NCBI RefSeq assembly: GCF_004298145.1
Contig: NZ_SCRH01000026.1
Coordinates: 1 to 64,000 of the forward strand
DNA length: 64,000 nt
Reading direction: 5' to 3'
From: Mycobacterium sp.
GTDB lineage: Bacteria > Actinomycetota > Actinomycetes > Mycobacteriales > Mycobacteriaceae
The notes below the pieces were generated by a model, which made no database searches, was not told the DNA's origin, and saw only the letters and a program-made list of their open reading frames with translations. Of this stretch, positions 1 to 8,006 are shown in pieces; within the stretch, counting starts at the first letter, position 1; every line of letters starts with the position of its first letter. The translations under genes were made by a program, and so were the position numbers.

Positions 1-118
1 CGATGGGTTCATTAACAGCCACCACCCGAACCCTGGGGCAGAAGTGTCACCACCAAAACCGCCCAAACTATCACCGATGTCCTGACACAGAACTGTCACC
101 GATGTCTTGGTAGATGAC
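1..118. mobile_element. Probable insertion-sequence end remnant
   Basis: Two imperfect copies of a 22-base unit, at 68-89 and 93-114, share the core tcaccgatgtc. This resembles the short direct repeats often seen at or beside IS481-type element ends in actinobacteria. The similarity of the neighbouring gene to Rv2578c begins only at about 129, right after these repeats. The inference is that an element end displaced the native 5' end of that gene. No transposase reading frame is inside the window, so the family is a guess. Confidence 0.4.
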
Positions 119-1141
119 AGGGCGAACCAGGCCGTCGCGGTCAACGGGAAGCCGGTGGAGGACGGGGCACTGCCGGGGTTGCAGCGCATCGGCTTCGTCC
201 GCAGCGTGCGCGCGCCGCAGTTCGAGGGGATCACGTTTCACGAGGTGCTGTGCAAGTCCGCGCTGAACAAGGTGCCGAACGCGGCGGCCCTGCCGTTTCG
301 CTACACCGTCAACGGCTACCGCGGGTGCTCGCACGCCTGCCGGTACTGCTTCGCCCGGCCCACCCACGAATACCTGGAGTTGGACTGCGGCAACGACTTT
401 GACACCCAGGTCGTCGTCAAGACCAACGTCGTCGAGGTGCTGCGCCGCGAGCTGCGCCGGCCGTCATGGCAGCACGAGACCGTGGCCCTGGGCACCAACA
501 CCGATCCCTACCAGCGGGCCGAGGGGCGCTACGCGCTGATGCCCGGCATCATCAGCGCCCTGGCCGAATCGGGCACCCCGCTGTCGATCCTGACCAAGGG
601 CACGCTGCTGCGGCGCGACCTGCCGCTGATCGCCGAGGCCGCGACGCGGGTTCCGGTCTCGGTCGCGGTGTCGCTGGCGGTGGGCGATCCCGAGCTGCAC
701 CGCGACGTCGAGCCCGGCACGCCCACGCCGCAGGCACGGCTGGGTCTGATCAGCGCGATCCGCGCCGCCGGGCTGGACTGTCATGTGATGGTCGCGCCGG
801 TGCTGCCGCATCTCACCGATTCCGTCGAGCATCTCGACGGGCTGCTCGGCCAGATCGCCGCGGCCGGTGCCGGCAGCGCGACGGTGTTCGGCCTGCACCT
901 GCGCGGCTCCACCCGCGGATGGTTCATGTCGTGGCTGGCGCGCTCACATCCCGAACTGGTCGGCCGCTATCGCGACCTGTACCGGCGCGGTGCCTACCTG
1001 CCGCAGGGCTATCGCGACCTGCTGCGGGAGCGCGCCGCCCCACTGATCGCCAAGTACCGGCTGGCCGGCGATCACCGCCCGTTCTCTCAGGCGGTTTCGG
1101 CCAGCCGGGCGCCGGAACCCGTTCAGCAGACGTTGTTTTGA
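107..1141 (+). CDS. Radical SAM protein, Rv2578c-like (spore photoproduct lyase-related)
   Basis: A protein of about 344 residues with a radical SAM CxxxCxxC cluster (C74, C78, C81 in GCSHACRYC) that would bind a [4Fe-4S] cluster and S-adenosylmethionine. The family is the Rv2578c group, distantly like SplB; its substrate is not known. The TNTDPYQRAEGRYALMPGII and LTKGTLLRRD stretches are typical of this group. The TTG start at 107 is unusual. The first residues (VDDRAN) do not resemble the usual N-terminus and are encoded by the repeat-rich left edge, so the native start was probably replaced. The next in-frame start, GTG at 152, would leave the cluster intact. It ends one base from the convergent phosphatase gene. 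Confidence 0.85.
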   Translation: MVDDRANQAVAVNGKPVEDGALPGLQRIGFVRSVRAPQFEGITFHEVLCKSALNKVPNAAALPFRYTVNGYRGCSHACRYCFARPTHEYLELDCGNDFDTQVVVKTNVVEVLRRELRRPSWQHETVALGTNTDPYQRAEGRYALMPGIISALAESGTPLSILTKGTLLRRDLPLIAEAATRVPVSVAVSLAVGDPELHRDVEPGTPTPQARLGLISAIRAAGLDCHVMVAPVLPHLTDSVEHLDGLLGQIAAAGAGSATVFGLHLRGSTRGWFMSWLARSHPELVGRYRDLYRRGAYLPQGYRDLLRERAAPLIAKYRLAGDHRPFSQAVSASRAPEPVQQTLF

Positions 1142-1142
1142 G

Positions 1143-2726
1143 TTAGCCGGCCTTGTCGGCGCGCGGCTTGGTCAGGATGAATTCGTCGATCACGGCCACG
1201 TCGCCGAACGGGCCGCGCAGCGCGTAATGGGTTGCCTTGATCGAGGTGTTGCCGCCGGGTGGGCCGGGGTCGACGTCGAAAGCCACGAAACCGTAAGGGT
1301 TGTCGCGGTCGCGGAACGCCGACCACGGCGCGTCCTCGAGGACGTAGATCGGCGCCTTGCGCCCCCGCCCGGGGTCGAAAGCCCCCACGCCGGTGACCAC
1401 CCGGCACCGGGGCTCGGGAAAGAACATCGCGTTGCTGGGTGCCGAGGTGCCGCCGCCGCCGATGACCAGGTGCACCGTTCCCCGGGTGGAGTCGATGAGA
1501 TCGCTTCGGGTGTCGACGGGTATCGGCGTTCGGGTGTCGGTCCCCAGCGTGCCGCGCAACGGGTGCGAGCGCTCGTAGTGGTGTTCGTGGCCGCACACCA
1601 CCAGATCGACCTGGTACTGGTCGAACAGCGGCAGCCATTCCTCACGGATGCCCAGGTCGGCACCGTTGGTCTTGTCGGCGGTGGAGATCGCCGTCTGGTG
1701 CATGCACGCGACCACCCAGTCGACGTCCGGATCGTGGCGGGCGGCGGCGAGTTCGGTTGCCAGCCAGCGCTTTTGCTCGCCACCGGAGTAGCCGTGCACG
1801 TAGGAGTTGCCGCCGTCCTGGTAGGCCACGTCGTCGTTGTTGAGGCTGATCACCCGCACCGAGCCGGCGGTGAAGGAGTACCACAGGCCGCGGGTTTGTG
1901 GGCTGGACCCGGAGTCGGGCAACGCGAAGTAGGTCTGATAGGCGCCGTAACCGATCGGCCCGTTGCCCAATTCGTTCTCGTGGTTCCCGGCCGCCGGCAT
2001 CCAGGGCCGGTGGCGCGCCGAGCGGGTGTTGTTCTCGAACCAGTTCGACCAGGTGCGGATCCGGTTTTGGGCCAGATTGGCGTAGCACAGGTCGCCGTTG
2101 ACCAGGTTGAACAGCGGGCCGAGGCGCTCGATGGCCATGGTGGTGTCGGCGGCCGCCGGCGAGCCGATGTTGTCGGTGGCGTAACGGCCGTCGGGCATCT
2201 TGGCGAGCGCTGGGGTGGACTGATCACCGAAGCTGGTGAAACGCAAAGGCTTTCGTCCCGACGGGGCGGTTCGCACGGTGCCCTGCTCCGGTTCGGCGCC
2301 GTCGTGCACTGCGGCGTACACGTAGTCGGTGTCCGGGGTCAGGTTGGTCAGCCGCGCGTGGTTGACGCGAACTTCGGTGTTGGACTTCGCGTCCCGGTAG
2401 GTGCGGGTCTCGGCGGCCACGGTGCGGCCGAACCCGGCGCTCGGCGTCCCGAGCATGACGCGCGGATTGCGGACGGCGTCGGTGGTGTGCCAGGAGACGA
2501 CCACCTCGGTGCCGGCGTTCTTACCGAATTGCAGGTGCAGGCCGCCGACCGGCGGTGCGCCATTGCGGTCGGGCTGGAGCCACGTCGAGGGGCCACGGGA
2601 GCTCGCGGACTGCGACCACAGCAGGGTGGCGCCACCCACCCCGACGCCGCCGAGAACCGCCGAGGCGGCACTTGACGTGAGTAACCGGCGGCGGCTGATG
2701 CCGGCCTGCTCCGAATCGTTGCTCAC
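1143..2726 (-). CDS. Tat-exported purple acid phosphatase-like metallophosphatase (Rv2577-like)
   Basis: 527 residues. The N-terminus has a twin-arginine signal (RRRLL at residues 12-16) followed by a hydrophobic Ala/Gly/Val stretch, so export by the Tat path is expected. An N-terminal fibronectin-like domain precedes the catalytic domain. The catalytic domain shows the full purple acid phosphatase metal set in order: GDQS, NGDLCYA, AGNHE, a lone His in CMHQT, and GHEHHYERSHP. It should hydrolyse phosphomonoesters outside the membrane with a two-metal centre. Length matches Rv2577. The substrate and the metal pair cannot be read from the sequence. It is divergent from the secreted-protein gene at 2882 and convergent with the radical SAM gene. 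Confidence 0.9.
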   Translation of the reverse strand: MSNDSEQAGISRRRLLTSSAASAVLGGVGVGGATLLWSQSASSRGPSTWLQPDRNGAPPVGGLHLQFGKNAGTEVVVSWHTTDAVRNPRVMLGTPSAGFGRTVAAETRTYRDAKSNTEVRVNHARLTNLTPDTDYVYAAVHDGAEPEQGTVRTAPSGRKPLRFTSFGDQSTPALAKMPDGRYATDNIGSPAAADTTMAIERLGPLFNLVNGDLCYANLAQNRIRTWSNWFENNTRSARHRPWMPAAGNHENELGNGPIGYGAYQTYFALPDSGSSPQTRGLWYSFTAGSVRVISLNNDDVAYQDGGNSYVHGYSGGEQKRWLATELAAARHDPDVDWVVACMHQTAISTADKTNGADLGIREEWLPLFDQYQVDLVVCGHEHHYERSHPLRGTLGTDTRTPIPVDTRSDLIDSTRGTVHLVIGGGGTSAPSNAMFFPEPRCRVVTGVGAFDPGRGRKAPIYVLEDAPWSAFRDRDNPYGFVAFDVDPGPPGGNTSIKATHYALRGPFGDVAVIDEFILTKPRADKAG

Positions 2727-2881
2727 TCAATGCTTCATACCGGAACCGAGCCACCTGAAGGTGAACGCCCCGCTCGTGGCGGGTCGGGCCGCGCCGGAAA
2801 GCGCGAATACCGACGGGCGCCGATGCACGGTGGGAGCTGTTTCGCGGGTACGGCGGTAACGGATTCGGTAGCGTTTGAGAT

Positions 2882-3325
2882 ATGACGAACGTGCGAACAG
2901 TGACCACGGGGATCGCGGCGGCGACATTTGCGGCGGCCGCTGCGATGACGACGGCGTCCGCGCCCTCACATGCGGATCCCGCCGGCCACCAGGTGACGTA
3001 CACGGTCACCGCCACCGGCAACCTGACCGGCAACGTCAGGTACATGAACAGCGATCCGCCCAGCCAGGCGGCCTTCAACTCGAACTCGTCGCAGTTCCTG
3101 AGCACCGTGCAGACGGCGTTCACCGCCGGGCAGCCGCTCGTCTACAACGCCACCCTGACAGACCCCAACCAGTGGGCGTTCGTCAACGCCAGCGGCGGGT
3201 GCCACTGGCCGGACTGCGATTCGTCCAACATGCCGCAGATTCAGTGCCAGATCGCGGTGGACGGCCAGGTGGTGGTGACCCAGAGCGCCACCACCGGCGT
3301 CACCTGTTCGACGCGGCCCTGGTAG
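2882..3325 (+). CDS. Small secreted/anchored protein, Rv2576c-like
   Basis: 147 residues with a signal peptide: charged start, an Ala-rich hydrophobic core, and a likely cleavage after SHA near residue 31. The mature part is rich in Thr, Asn and Gln, contains GNVRYMNSDPP and a pair of Cys (GCHWPDCDS), and looks like a small beta-sandwich. It matches the Rv2576c family, whose function is not known. The ATG at 2882 sits just after a short AT-richer stretch. The 155-bp gap before it must hold divergent promoters for this gene and the phosphatase. Its stop codon abuts the stop of the convergent regulator. Confidence 0.8.
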   Translation: MTNVRTVTTGIAAATFAAAAAMTTASAPSHADPAGHQVTYTVTATGNLTGNVRYMNSDPPSQAAFNSNSSQFLSTVQTAFTAGQPLVYNATLTDPNQWAFVNASGGCHWPDCDSSNMPQIQCQIAVDGQVVVTQSATTGVTCSTRPW

Positions 3326-3871
3326 TCAGCCCAACCACCCGGCCGGGCTGCTCGCGGGCTCGGCGTGCGCGACGACGACGACCTGGGCCGGTTCGGCACC
3401 GACCGCCCGAATCTTGTGGCTGATCGAGGCGTCGAAGTAGGCGCTGTCGCCGGTCCCGAGCGTGAACGTCTGATCGCCGTAGTCCAGTTCGACGTTCCCG
3501 GCGTGCACGAATATGAATTCCTGGCCCGCATGCTCCGGGTGTGGATCGTCGGACAGCTTCTCCGTCGGGCAAACCACGAACGGCGACATCGACTTTCCCA
3601 GTAGCGACGCGGCCAGCACCCGGTAGCGCTCGCCCTGGGTGTTGCGGGTGGCGCGCTCGACGGCGATCTTCTCCTGCGCCGCCTGCTCCGAGAACAGCCG
3701 CCCGACGTCGACATCCAGGGCCTTGGCGACCTTGAGTGCCACCGCGATCGACGGTGTGCTGTGCCCGCGTTCGATCTTCGACAGGTAGCTCTTGGTCAGC
3801 CCGGTCTGCTGGGCCAGCGCCTCCAGGGTGAGGCCGCGTTGCTTGCGGACCGCGCGCAGCAGTGCGGTCAC
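3326..3871 (-). CDS. XRE-family regulator with C-terminal cupin domain
   Basis: 181 residues starting at GTG 3871. Residues about 5-60 form an XRE-type helix-turn-helix (LTLEALAQQTGLTKSYLSKIERG). Residues about 105-175 form a small cupin barrel (EHAGQEFIFVHAGNVELDYG, then GDSAYFDASISHKI). Such HTH-cupin proteins usually sense a small metabolite and repress a neighbouring catabolic gene. It is divergent from the aldolase-lyase pair, with an inverted-repeat operator between them, so it most likely controls those genes and itself. The inducer is unknown. Confidence 0.88.
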   Translation of the reverse strand: MTALLRAVRKQRGLTLEALAQQTGLTKSYLSKIERGHSTPSIAVALKVAKALDVDVGRLFSEQAAQEKIAVERATRNTQGERYRVLAASLLGKSMSPFVVCPTEKLSDDPHPEHAGQEFIFVHAGNVELDYGDQTFTLGTGDSAYFDASISHKIRAVGAEPAQVVVVAHAEPASSPAGWLG

Positions 3872-3886
3872 CGACCACCCCTCTCA

Positions 3887-3922
3887 TGACACAAGGTTTC
3901 CTATAGTGATACGATTGTGTCA
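3887..3922. promoter_or_regulatory. Inverted-repeat operator between regulator and aldolase genes
   Basis: Perfect 8-base arms TGACACAA (3887-3894) and TTGTGTCA (3915-3922) flank a 20-base AT-rich centre that contains TATAGT, a plausible -10 element. The site lies upstream of both divergent genes. It is the natural binding site for the XRE-cupin regulator encoded next to it. Binding is inferred, not shown. Confidence 0.6.
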
Positions 3923-3949
3923 CACGTTCGCGCGCCGAGGGAGCCGATT

Positions 3950-4747
3950 ATGGCCAGCACGTTCACCGATTCGAAATCCGACTTGATGCGCCGCGCCGCC
4001 GAGCAGTTGACGGCCTTCCAAGCCAAAGATGCCGCCGAATGGCAGTTGACCACCCGTCAGAAGTTGGCTTTGACGTGCCGCGCCCTGTTCGACGCCGGGC
4101 ATGACTCCGGGCTGGCCGGACAGATCACCGCCCGCGCCGAGGCGGACGGCACCTACTACACCCAGCGGCTCGGCCTGGGGTTCGACGAGATCACCGACGC
4201 CAACCTGCTGTTGGTCGACGAGGACCTCAACGTCCTCGACGGTGAGGGAATGGCCAACCCCGCCAACCGTTTTCACAGCTGGATCTATCGCGCCCGCCCC
4301 GATGTGCAATGCATCGTGCACACCCACGCGTTCCACGTGGCGGCGCTGTCGATGCTGGAAGTTCCGCTGATCGTGTCCCACATGGACACCACCCCGCTCT
4401 ACGACGACTGCGCGTTTCTGGCCAAATGGCCGGGCGTGCCGGTCGGCAACGAAGAGGGGGAGATCATCTCCGCCGCCCTCGGCGACAAAAAAGCAATCCT
4501 GCTGGCCCATCACGGCCACGTCATCGCCGGCGCCAGCATCGAGGAGGCGTGCTCGTTGGGAATCCTCATCGAGCGCGCCGCCGAACTGCAGCTGACCGCG
4601 ATGGCCGCCGGCACCGTCAAAGCACTTCCGGAAGAACTGGCCCGCGAGGCCCATAACTGGACGCTGTTACCGCTGCGCAGCAGGGCCAACTTCGCCTACT
4701 ACGCCCGCCGGGCGCTGGCCCGGCACCCGGACGTGCTGACCGGCTAA
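3950..4747 (+). CDS. Class II aldolase/adducin-family protein
   Basis: 265 residues from ATG 3950, which has a purine-rich GAGGGAG about 8 bases upstream; an upstream GTG would overlap the operator. The class II aldolase fold is shown by the zinc ligands HTH in CIVHTHAFH (near residues 122-126) and the later His in LLAHHGHVIAG (near 186). Family members cleave or epimerise sugar phosphates or decarboxylate related acids, using zinc. It is followed 36 bp later by a DHDPS-family lyase, so the pair probably breaks down a sugar acid or similar compound. I recall no equivalent at this point of the M. tuberculosis chromosome. The exact substrate is unknown. Confidence 0.85.
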   Translation: MASTFTDSKSDLMRRAAEQLTAFQAKDAAEWQLTTRQKLALTCRALFDAGHDSGLAGQITARAEADGTYYTQRLGLGFDEITDANLLLVDEDLNVLDGEGMANPANRFHSWIYRARPDVQCIVHTHAFHVAALSMLEVPLIVSHMDTTPLYDDCAFLAKWPGVPVGNEEGEIISAALGDKKAILLAHHGHVIAGASIEEACSLGILIERAAELQLTAMAAGTVKALPEELAREAHNWTLLPLRSRANFAYYARRALARHPDVLTG

Positions 4748-4783
4748 ACCGTTATCCGCCAACCTAATCCGAGGAGCCTACCT

Positions 4784-5665
4784 GTGGCGCAAACGTCCGA
4801 GCGCAAGATCCACGGCATCATCGCCTACCCGGTGACTCCGTTCACCGGCGATGGCATCGACACCGCACGGCTTGCCGCGCTGGTCGACCGCCTGGTGGCC
4901 GCCGACGTTCATGCGATCGCACCGCTGGGCAGCACCGGCGAATTGGCCTATCTCGACGAACCGGAATTCGACACTGTGGTCGACACCACCATGGCTACCG
5001 TCGCGGGCCGGGTGCCGGTGGTCGTCGGTGTGTCGGATGTGACCACCGCCAAGACCATTCGGCGCGCCAAGTACGCCCAGCAGGCCGGGGCCGACGCGGT
5101 GATGATCCTGCCGGTGTCCTACTGGAAGCTCACCGAGCGGGAGATCTTCGCGCACTACCGGAGCATCAGCGACGCCATCTCCATCCCGATCATGGCCTAC
5201 AACAACCCGGCGACCAGCGGCGTCGACATGCCCCCCGAGTTGCTGGTCCGCATGTTCGAGTCCATCGACAACGTCACCATGGTCAAGGAGTCCACCGGCG
5301 ACCTGACCCGGATGCAGCGCATCGCCGAGCTGTCCGGCAACCGGCTGCCCTTCTACAACGGCAGCAACCCGCTGGTGCTCGACGCGCTGAAGGCCGGCGC
5401 CTCCGGATGGTGCACGGCCGCACCGAATCTGCGCCCAGCGCCGTGCATCGACCTCTATGAGGCGGTGCGCGCGAACGACCTCGACACGGCGCAGAAGCTC
5501 TACGACGATCTCAAGCCGCTGCTGCAGTTCATCGTCGCGGGCGGCCTGGCCACCACGGTGAAGGCCGGCCTGGAGCTGCTCGATTTCCCAGTCGGAGACC
5601 CACGCGCGCCGCTGCTGCCGCTCGACGAGCAGGGCCGCGCCGAGCTGAAACGCTTACTGGCTTAA
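4784..5665 (+). CDS. Dihydrodipicolinate synthase/N-acetylneuraminate lyase family protein
   Basis: 293 residues, GTG start with GAGGAG 7 bases upstream. The class I aldolase (beta/alpha)8 barrel is indicated by GSTGELAYL near residue 47, the Tyr in AYNNPATSG near 139, and the Schiff-base Lys in VKESTGD near 167. It should carry out a retro-aldol or condensation involving pyruvate or a 2-keto acid. Biosynthetic DapA is normally elsewhere, so this is more likely a catabolic lyase working with the class II aldolase upstream. Its stop overlaps the convergent zinc peptidase gene by four bases. Confidence 0.85.
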   Translation: MAQTSERKIHGIIAYPVTPFTGDGIDTARLAALVDRLVAADVHAIAPLGSTGELAYLDEPEFDTVVDTTMATVAGRVPVVVGVSDVTTAKTIRRAKYAQQAGADAVMILPVSYWKLTEREIFAHYRSISDAISIPIMAYNNPATSGVDMPPELLVRMFESIDNVTMVKESTGDLTRMQRIAELSGNRLPFYNGSNPLVLDALKAGASGWCTAAPNLRPAPCIDLYEAVRANDLDTAQKLYDDLKPLLQFIVAGGLATTVKAGLELLDFPVGDPRAPLLPLDEQGRAELKRLLA

Positions 5666-6540
5666 CCCAAATCCGTCGCGGAGAAGGTGTCGCACTGCTT
5701 CGGGTCACCGGTCTGATAGCCCGCGGTGAACCAATGCTGGCGCTGCTCCGAGGAACCGTGCGTCCAGGACTCGGGGTTGACCCGACCGGTCGCTTCCTTC
5801 TGGATGCGGTCATCGCCCACCGACGCCGCGGCCGAGAGGGCATCGGCGATGTCCTTGTCGCTCAACGGCTCCAGGTAGGGCACGCCGGTGCTCTCCTGCT
5901 TGACCGTTGAGGCGTAGTGGGCCCAGATACCGGCGTAGCAGTCGGCCTGCAACTCGGTGCGCACACCGTTGCCGCCGGCCCCCTGCGCGCCTTGCTGGGA
6001 GCGGCCGAGCAGGCCCTGCAGCTGTTGCACATGGTGGCCGTACTCGTGGGCGACCACATACTCCTGGGCGAATGGCCCACCGCTGGAACCGAATCGATCG
6101 ACCAGTTCCTGAAAGAAGTCGGTGTCGAAGTACGCCGTCCGGTCGACCGGGCAGTAGAAGGGCCCGACCGCGGTGGTGGCCGCTCCGCAGCCCGTGCTCA
6201 CCCGGCCGGTGAACAGCCGGACATGGGGACGGGTGTAGCCCGTCATCAGCTGATGCCACACGGCGTCCACGGAGTTGCCGGTGGCGACCACGCGGCATTG
6301 CACGTACTTGTTGGCGTCGGCGCCGGTCTTGCACTGGCTCAGGTCGAAACCCGGCGCCGAGTAGCCGTGGGTGTTCGTCTGCGGCTGGTTCATGACACGG
6401 CCGGGATCGACCCCCAAGAACAACGCCCCGAGAAGGATGATCAGCCCGAGCCCGCCGCCCCCGACGGCCATCCCCATCCCGCCGCCACCCGACGACGATG
6501 CGTTGCTGGTGTCGATCTGCATGCCCTCGTTGAAGGTCAT
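5662..6540 (-). CDS. YpfJ-family neutral zinc metallopeptidase (Rv2575-like)
   Basis: 292 residues. One transmembrane segment (LGLIILLGALFLGV, about residues 30-48) follows a Gly-rich start, and the rest lies outside. The zinc site is HEYGHH in VVAHEYGHHVQQLQG near residue 160, with the third ligand probably in TELQADCYAGIWAH. Family members are membrane-anchored proteases of unknown substrate. The motif set is complete, so the enzyme should be active. Nine bases separate it from the upstream SRPBCC gene on the same strand, and these two plus the ketopantoate reductase probably form an operon. Confidence 0.88.
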   Translation of the reverse strand: MTFNEGMQIDTSNASSSGGGGMGMAVGGGGLGLIILLGALFLGVDPGRVMNQPQTNTHGYSAPGFDLSQCKTGADANKYVQCRVVATGNSVDAVWHQLMTGYTRPHVRLFTGRVSTGCGAATTAVGPFYCPVDRTAYFDTDFFQELVDRFGSSGGPFAQEYVVAHEYGHHVQQLQGLLGRSQQGAQGAGGNGVRTELQADCYAGIWAHYASTVKQESTGVPYLEPLSDKDIADALSAAASVGDDRIQKEATGRVNPESWTHGSSEQRQHWFTAGYQTGDPKQCDTFSATDLG

Positions 6541-6549
6541 GACGCGCTC

Positions 6550-7047
6550 CTAACGTTGCCGGGTCGCAAGGGAGTCGGTGTAGCTGCGCAGGTTGCGCAG
6601 GTATCGGCGCAACGCCAGGTTCAGCAGCGGCCCGACCACGACCATTGCCAGCTTCGCCGCCCCCGCCGGCTTCTGGGCCATGGTCCACGTCAGCCGGCAG
6701 CCGCCGGGGATGACCTCGACCCGGTAATCCTCGGCGAAGGCCGCCACGGATTTGGTCGAGCACTCGTTGAAGCGAAATGCCATGTGCGTGAAGGGTTCCC
6801 ACGCCAGGAATTCCTCGTTGCCGACGATGCCGCCGCGCATCTCGACGGTGCGGGTGGTCCCGACGCCGCGCGGCTCGGGGCTGGTCCAGGTCACCTTGGT
6901 GATCACTTTCGCCCAGCGCGGCCAGGATCCGGCGTCGGAAAGCACGTCGAACAGCTGCTCGGGGGTGATGGCCAGGTCGACGCTGTTGCGGAAGGCAAAT
7001 GGCGCCTTGTGGATGAAGTCCACGTCGACGCGCTCGCAGGGGAACAT
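6550..7047 (-). CDS. SRPBCC (START-like) lipid/hydrophobic-ligand binding protein, Rv2574-like
   Basis: 165 residues with the polyketide cyclase/dehydrase-type SRPBCC pattern: an N-terminal strand with DLAITPEQLFDVLSDAGSWPRWAKVI, a middle WEPFTHMAFRF, and a long C-terminal helix (LLNLALRRYLRNLRSYTDSL). The fold makes a deep pocket for a hydrophobic ligand; the ligand is unknown. Start ATG 7047. Same strand as, and close to, the ketopantoate reductase upstream and the zinc peptidase downstream. Confidence 0.85.
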   Translation of the reverse strand: MFPCERVDVDFIHKAPFAFRNSVDLAITPEQLFDVLSDAGSWPRWAKVITKVTWTSPEPRGVGTTRTVEMRGGIVGNEEFLAWEPFTHMAFRFNECSTKSVAAFAEDYRVEVIPGGCRLTWTMAQKPAGAAKLAMVVVGPLLNLALRRYLRNLRSYTDSLATRQR

Positions 7048-7056
7048 GAAATTAAT

Positions 7057-7944
7057 CTAGCCGGGACCGTCGCTGGCCGCGGCCAGTAAGGGCACCACGA
7101 CGTCGCTGATCGGTGTGGCCAGGCCGTGGGCCCTGCCCCTGCGGACGATCACGCCGTTGCGGATATCCCATTCCATCGGGCGGTGATTGTCCGCGTCGGT
7201 CAGGATCGACGTGCTCATGTCCTCGGGAACGTTGCGAAACATGTCGACCAACTCGTCGATGACGCCGTCGGCGAGCCGGGCGCCCTCGGCGCGCGCGACG
7301 GCCAGGCATTCGGCGACATAGCGGCGCGACAGTGTGGCGACGTCGTCGCGGCGGAACATCCCGGACCGCCGCCGCGACAGCGCCATGAACCCGGCCAGCG
7401 CGTTGGTGAGCAGCTTGTGCCAGGCCGCGGTGATGATGTCGGGGTCGCAGTCCACCCGGCAGCCGGCGCCGCGCAGCAGCTCGGCGACCGCCTCCGCGGA
7501 GGGGCCGCTGGGCAGCACCAGGGCCGCCTCGCCGCGCAGCCGCACCCAGCCTTCGGGCTGGGTCTCGGCCGAGTACCACACGATGCCGGGCAGGACGGGG
7601 GATTGCGGGCAGTGCGGCCGCACCTGCTCGACCTGCTCCACGCCGTTTTGCAGCACCACGACGATGGTGTGCACGTCGCACAGGCGGGCCAGCCAGCCGG
7701 CCGCCTGCTCGTTCTGGGTGGCCTTGACGGCCAGCAGCACCACATCCACCGGCCCGGGCGCCTCGCCGGGATCGGTGTGCACCGGGCCGGGGACGACGAT
7801 CGGGTCCGCACCGTCGGGCCGCAGTTCGATGCTCTCGCGCGGGGTGCGGCCGCACACCACGACCGAATGTCCGGCCCGATAGAGCAGCGCGGCGACCGTC
7901 GTGCCGACGGCACCGGGACCGACGAGGGCGATGTTCGTGGCGAT
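7057..7944 (-). CDS. Ketopantoate reductase family (ApbA/PanE-like, Rv2573-like), start codon unclear
   Basis: About 295 codons. The N-terminal Rossmann motif ALVGPGAVGTTVAALL binds NADP(H). The rest follows 2-dehydropantoate 2-reductase, including VKATQNEQA, QNGVEQVEQV and the C-terminal helical domain with KLLTNALAGF. The expected N-terminus ATNIALVG is preceded by ATC (7942-7944), not by ATG, GTG or TTG. No ordinary start lies upstream before a stop, and there is no visible ribosome binding site. The first internal GTG, near 7860-7863, would remove the cofactor motif. Either ATC is used, or the gene lost its start. It may contribute to pantothenate synthesis, or it may act on a different 2-keto acid. 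Confidence 0.75.
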   Translation of the reverse strand: MATNIALVGPGAVGTTVAALLYRAGHSVVVCGRTPRESIELRPDGADPIVVPGPVHTDPGEAPGPVDVVLLAVKATQNEQAAGWLARLCDVHTIVVVLQNGVEQVEQVRPHCPQSPVLPGIVWYSAETQPEGWVRLRGEAALVLPSGPSAEAVAELLRGAGCRVDCDPDIITAAWHKLLTNALAGFMALSRRRSGMFRRDDVATLSRRYVAECLAVARAEGARLADGVIDELVDMFRNVPEDMSTSILTDADNHRPMEWDIRNGVIVRRGRAHGLATPISDVVVPLLAAASDGPG

Positions 7945-8006
7945 AGGAGCGAAATTACACCGCCCCTTAGACTGATCAGTCGTTCAACCTGAAGGGGAGT
8001 GTTTTT

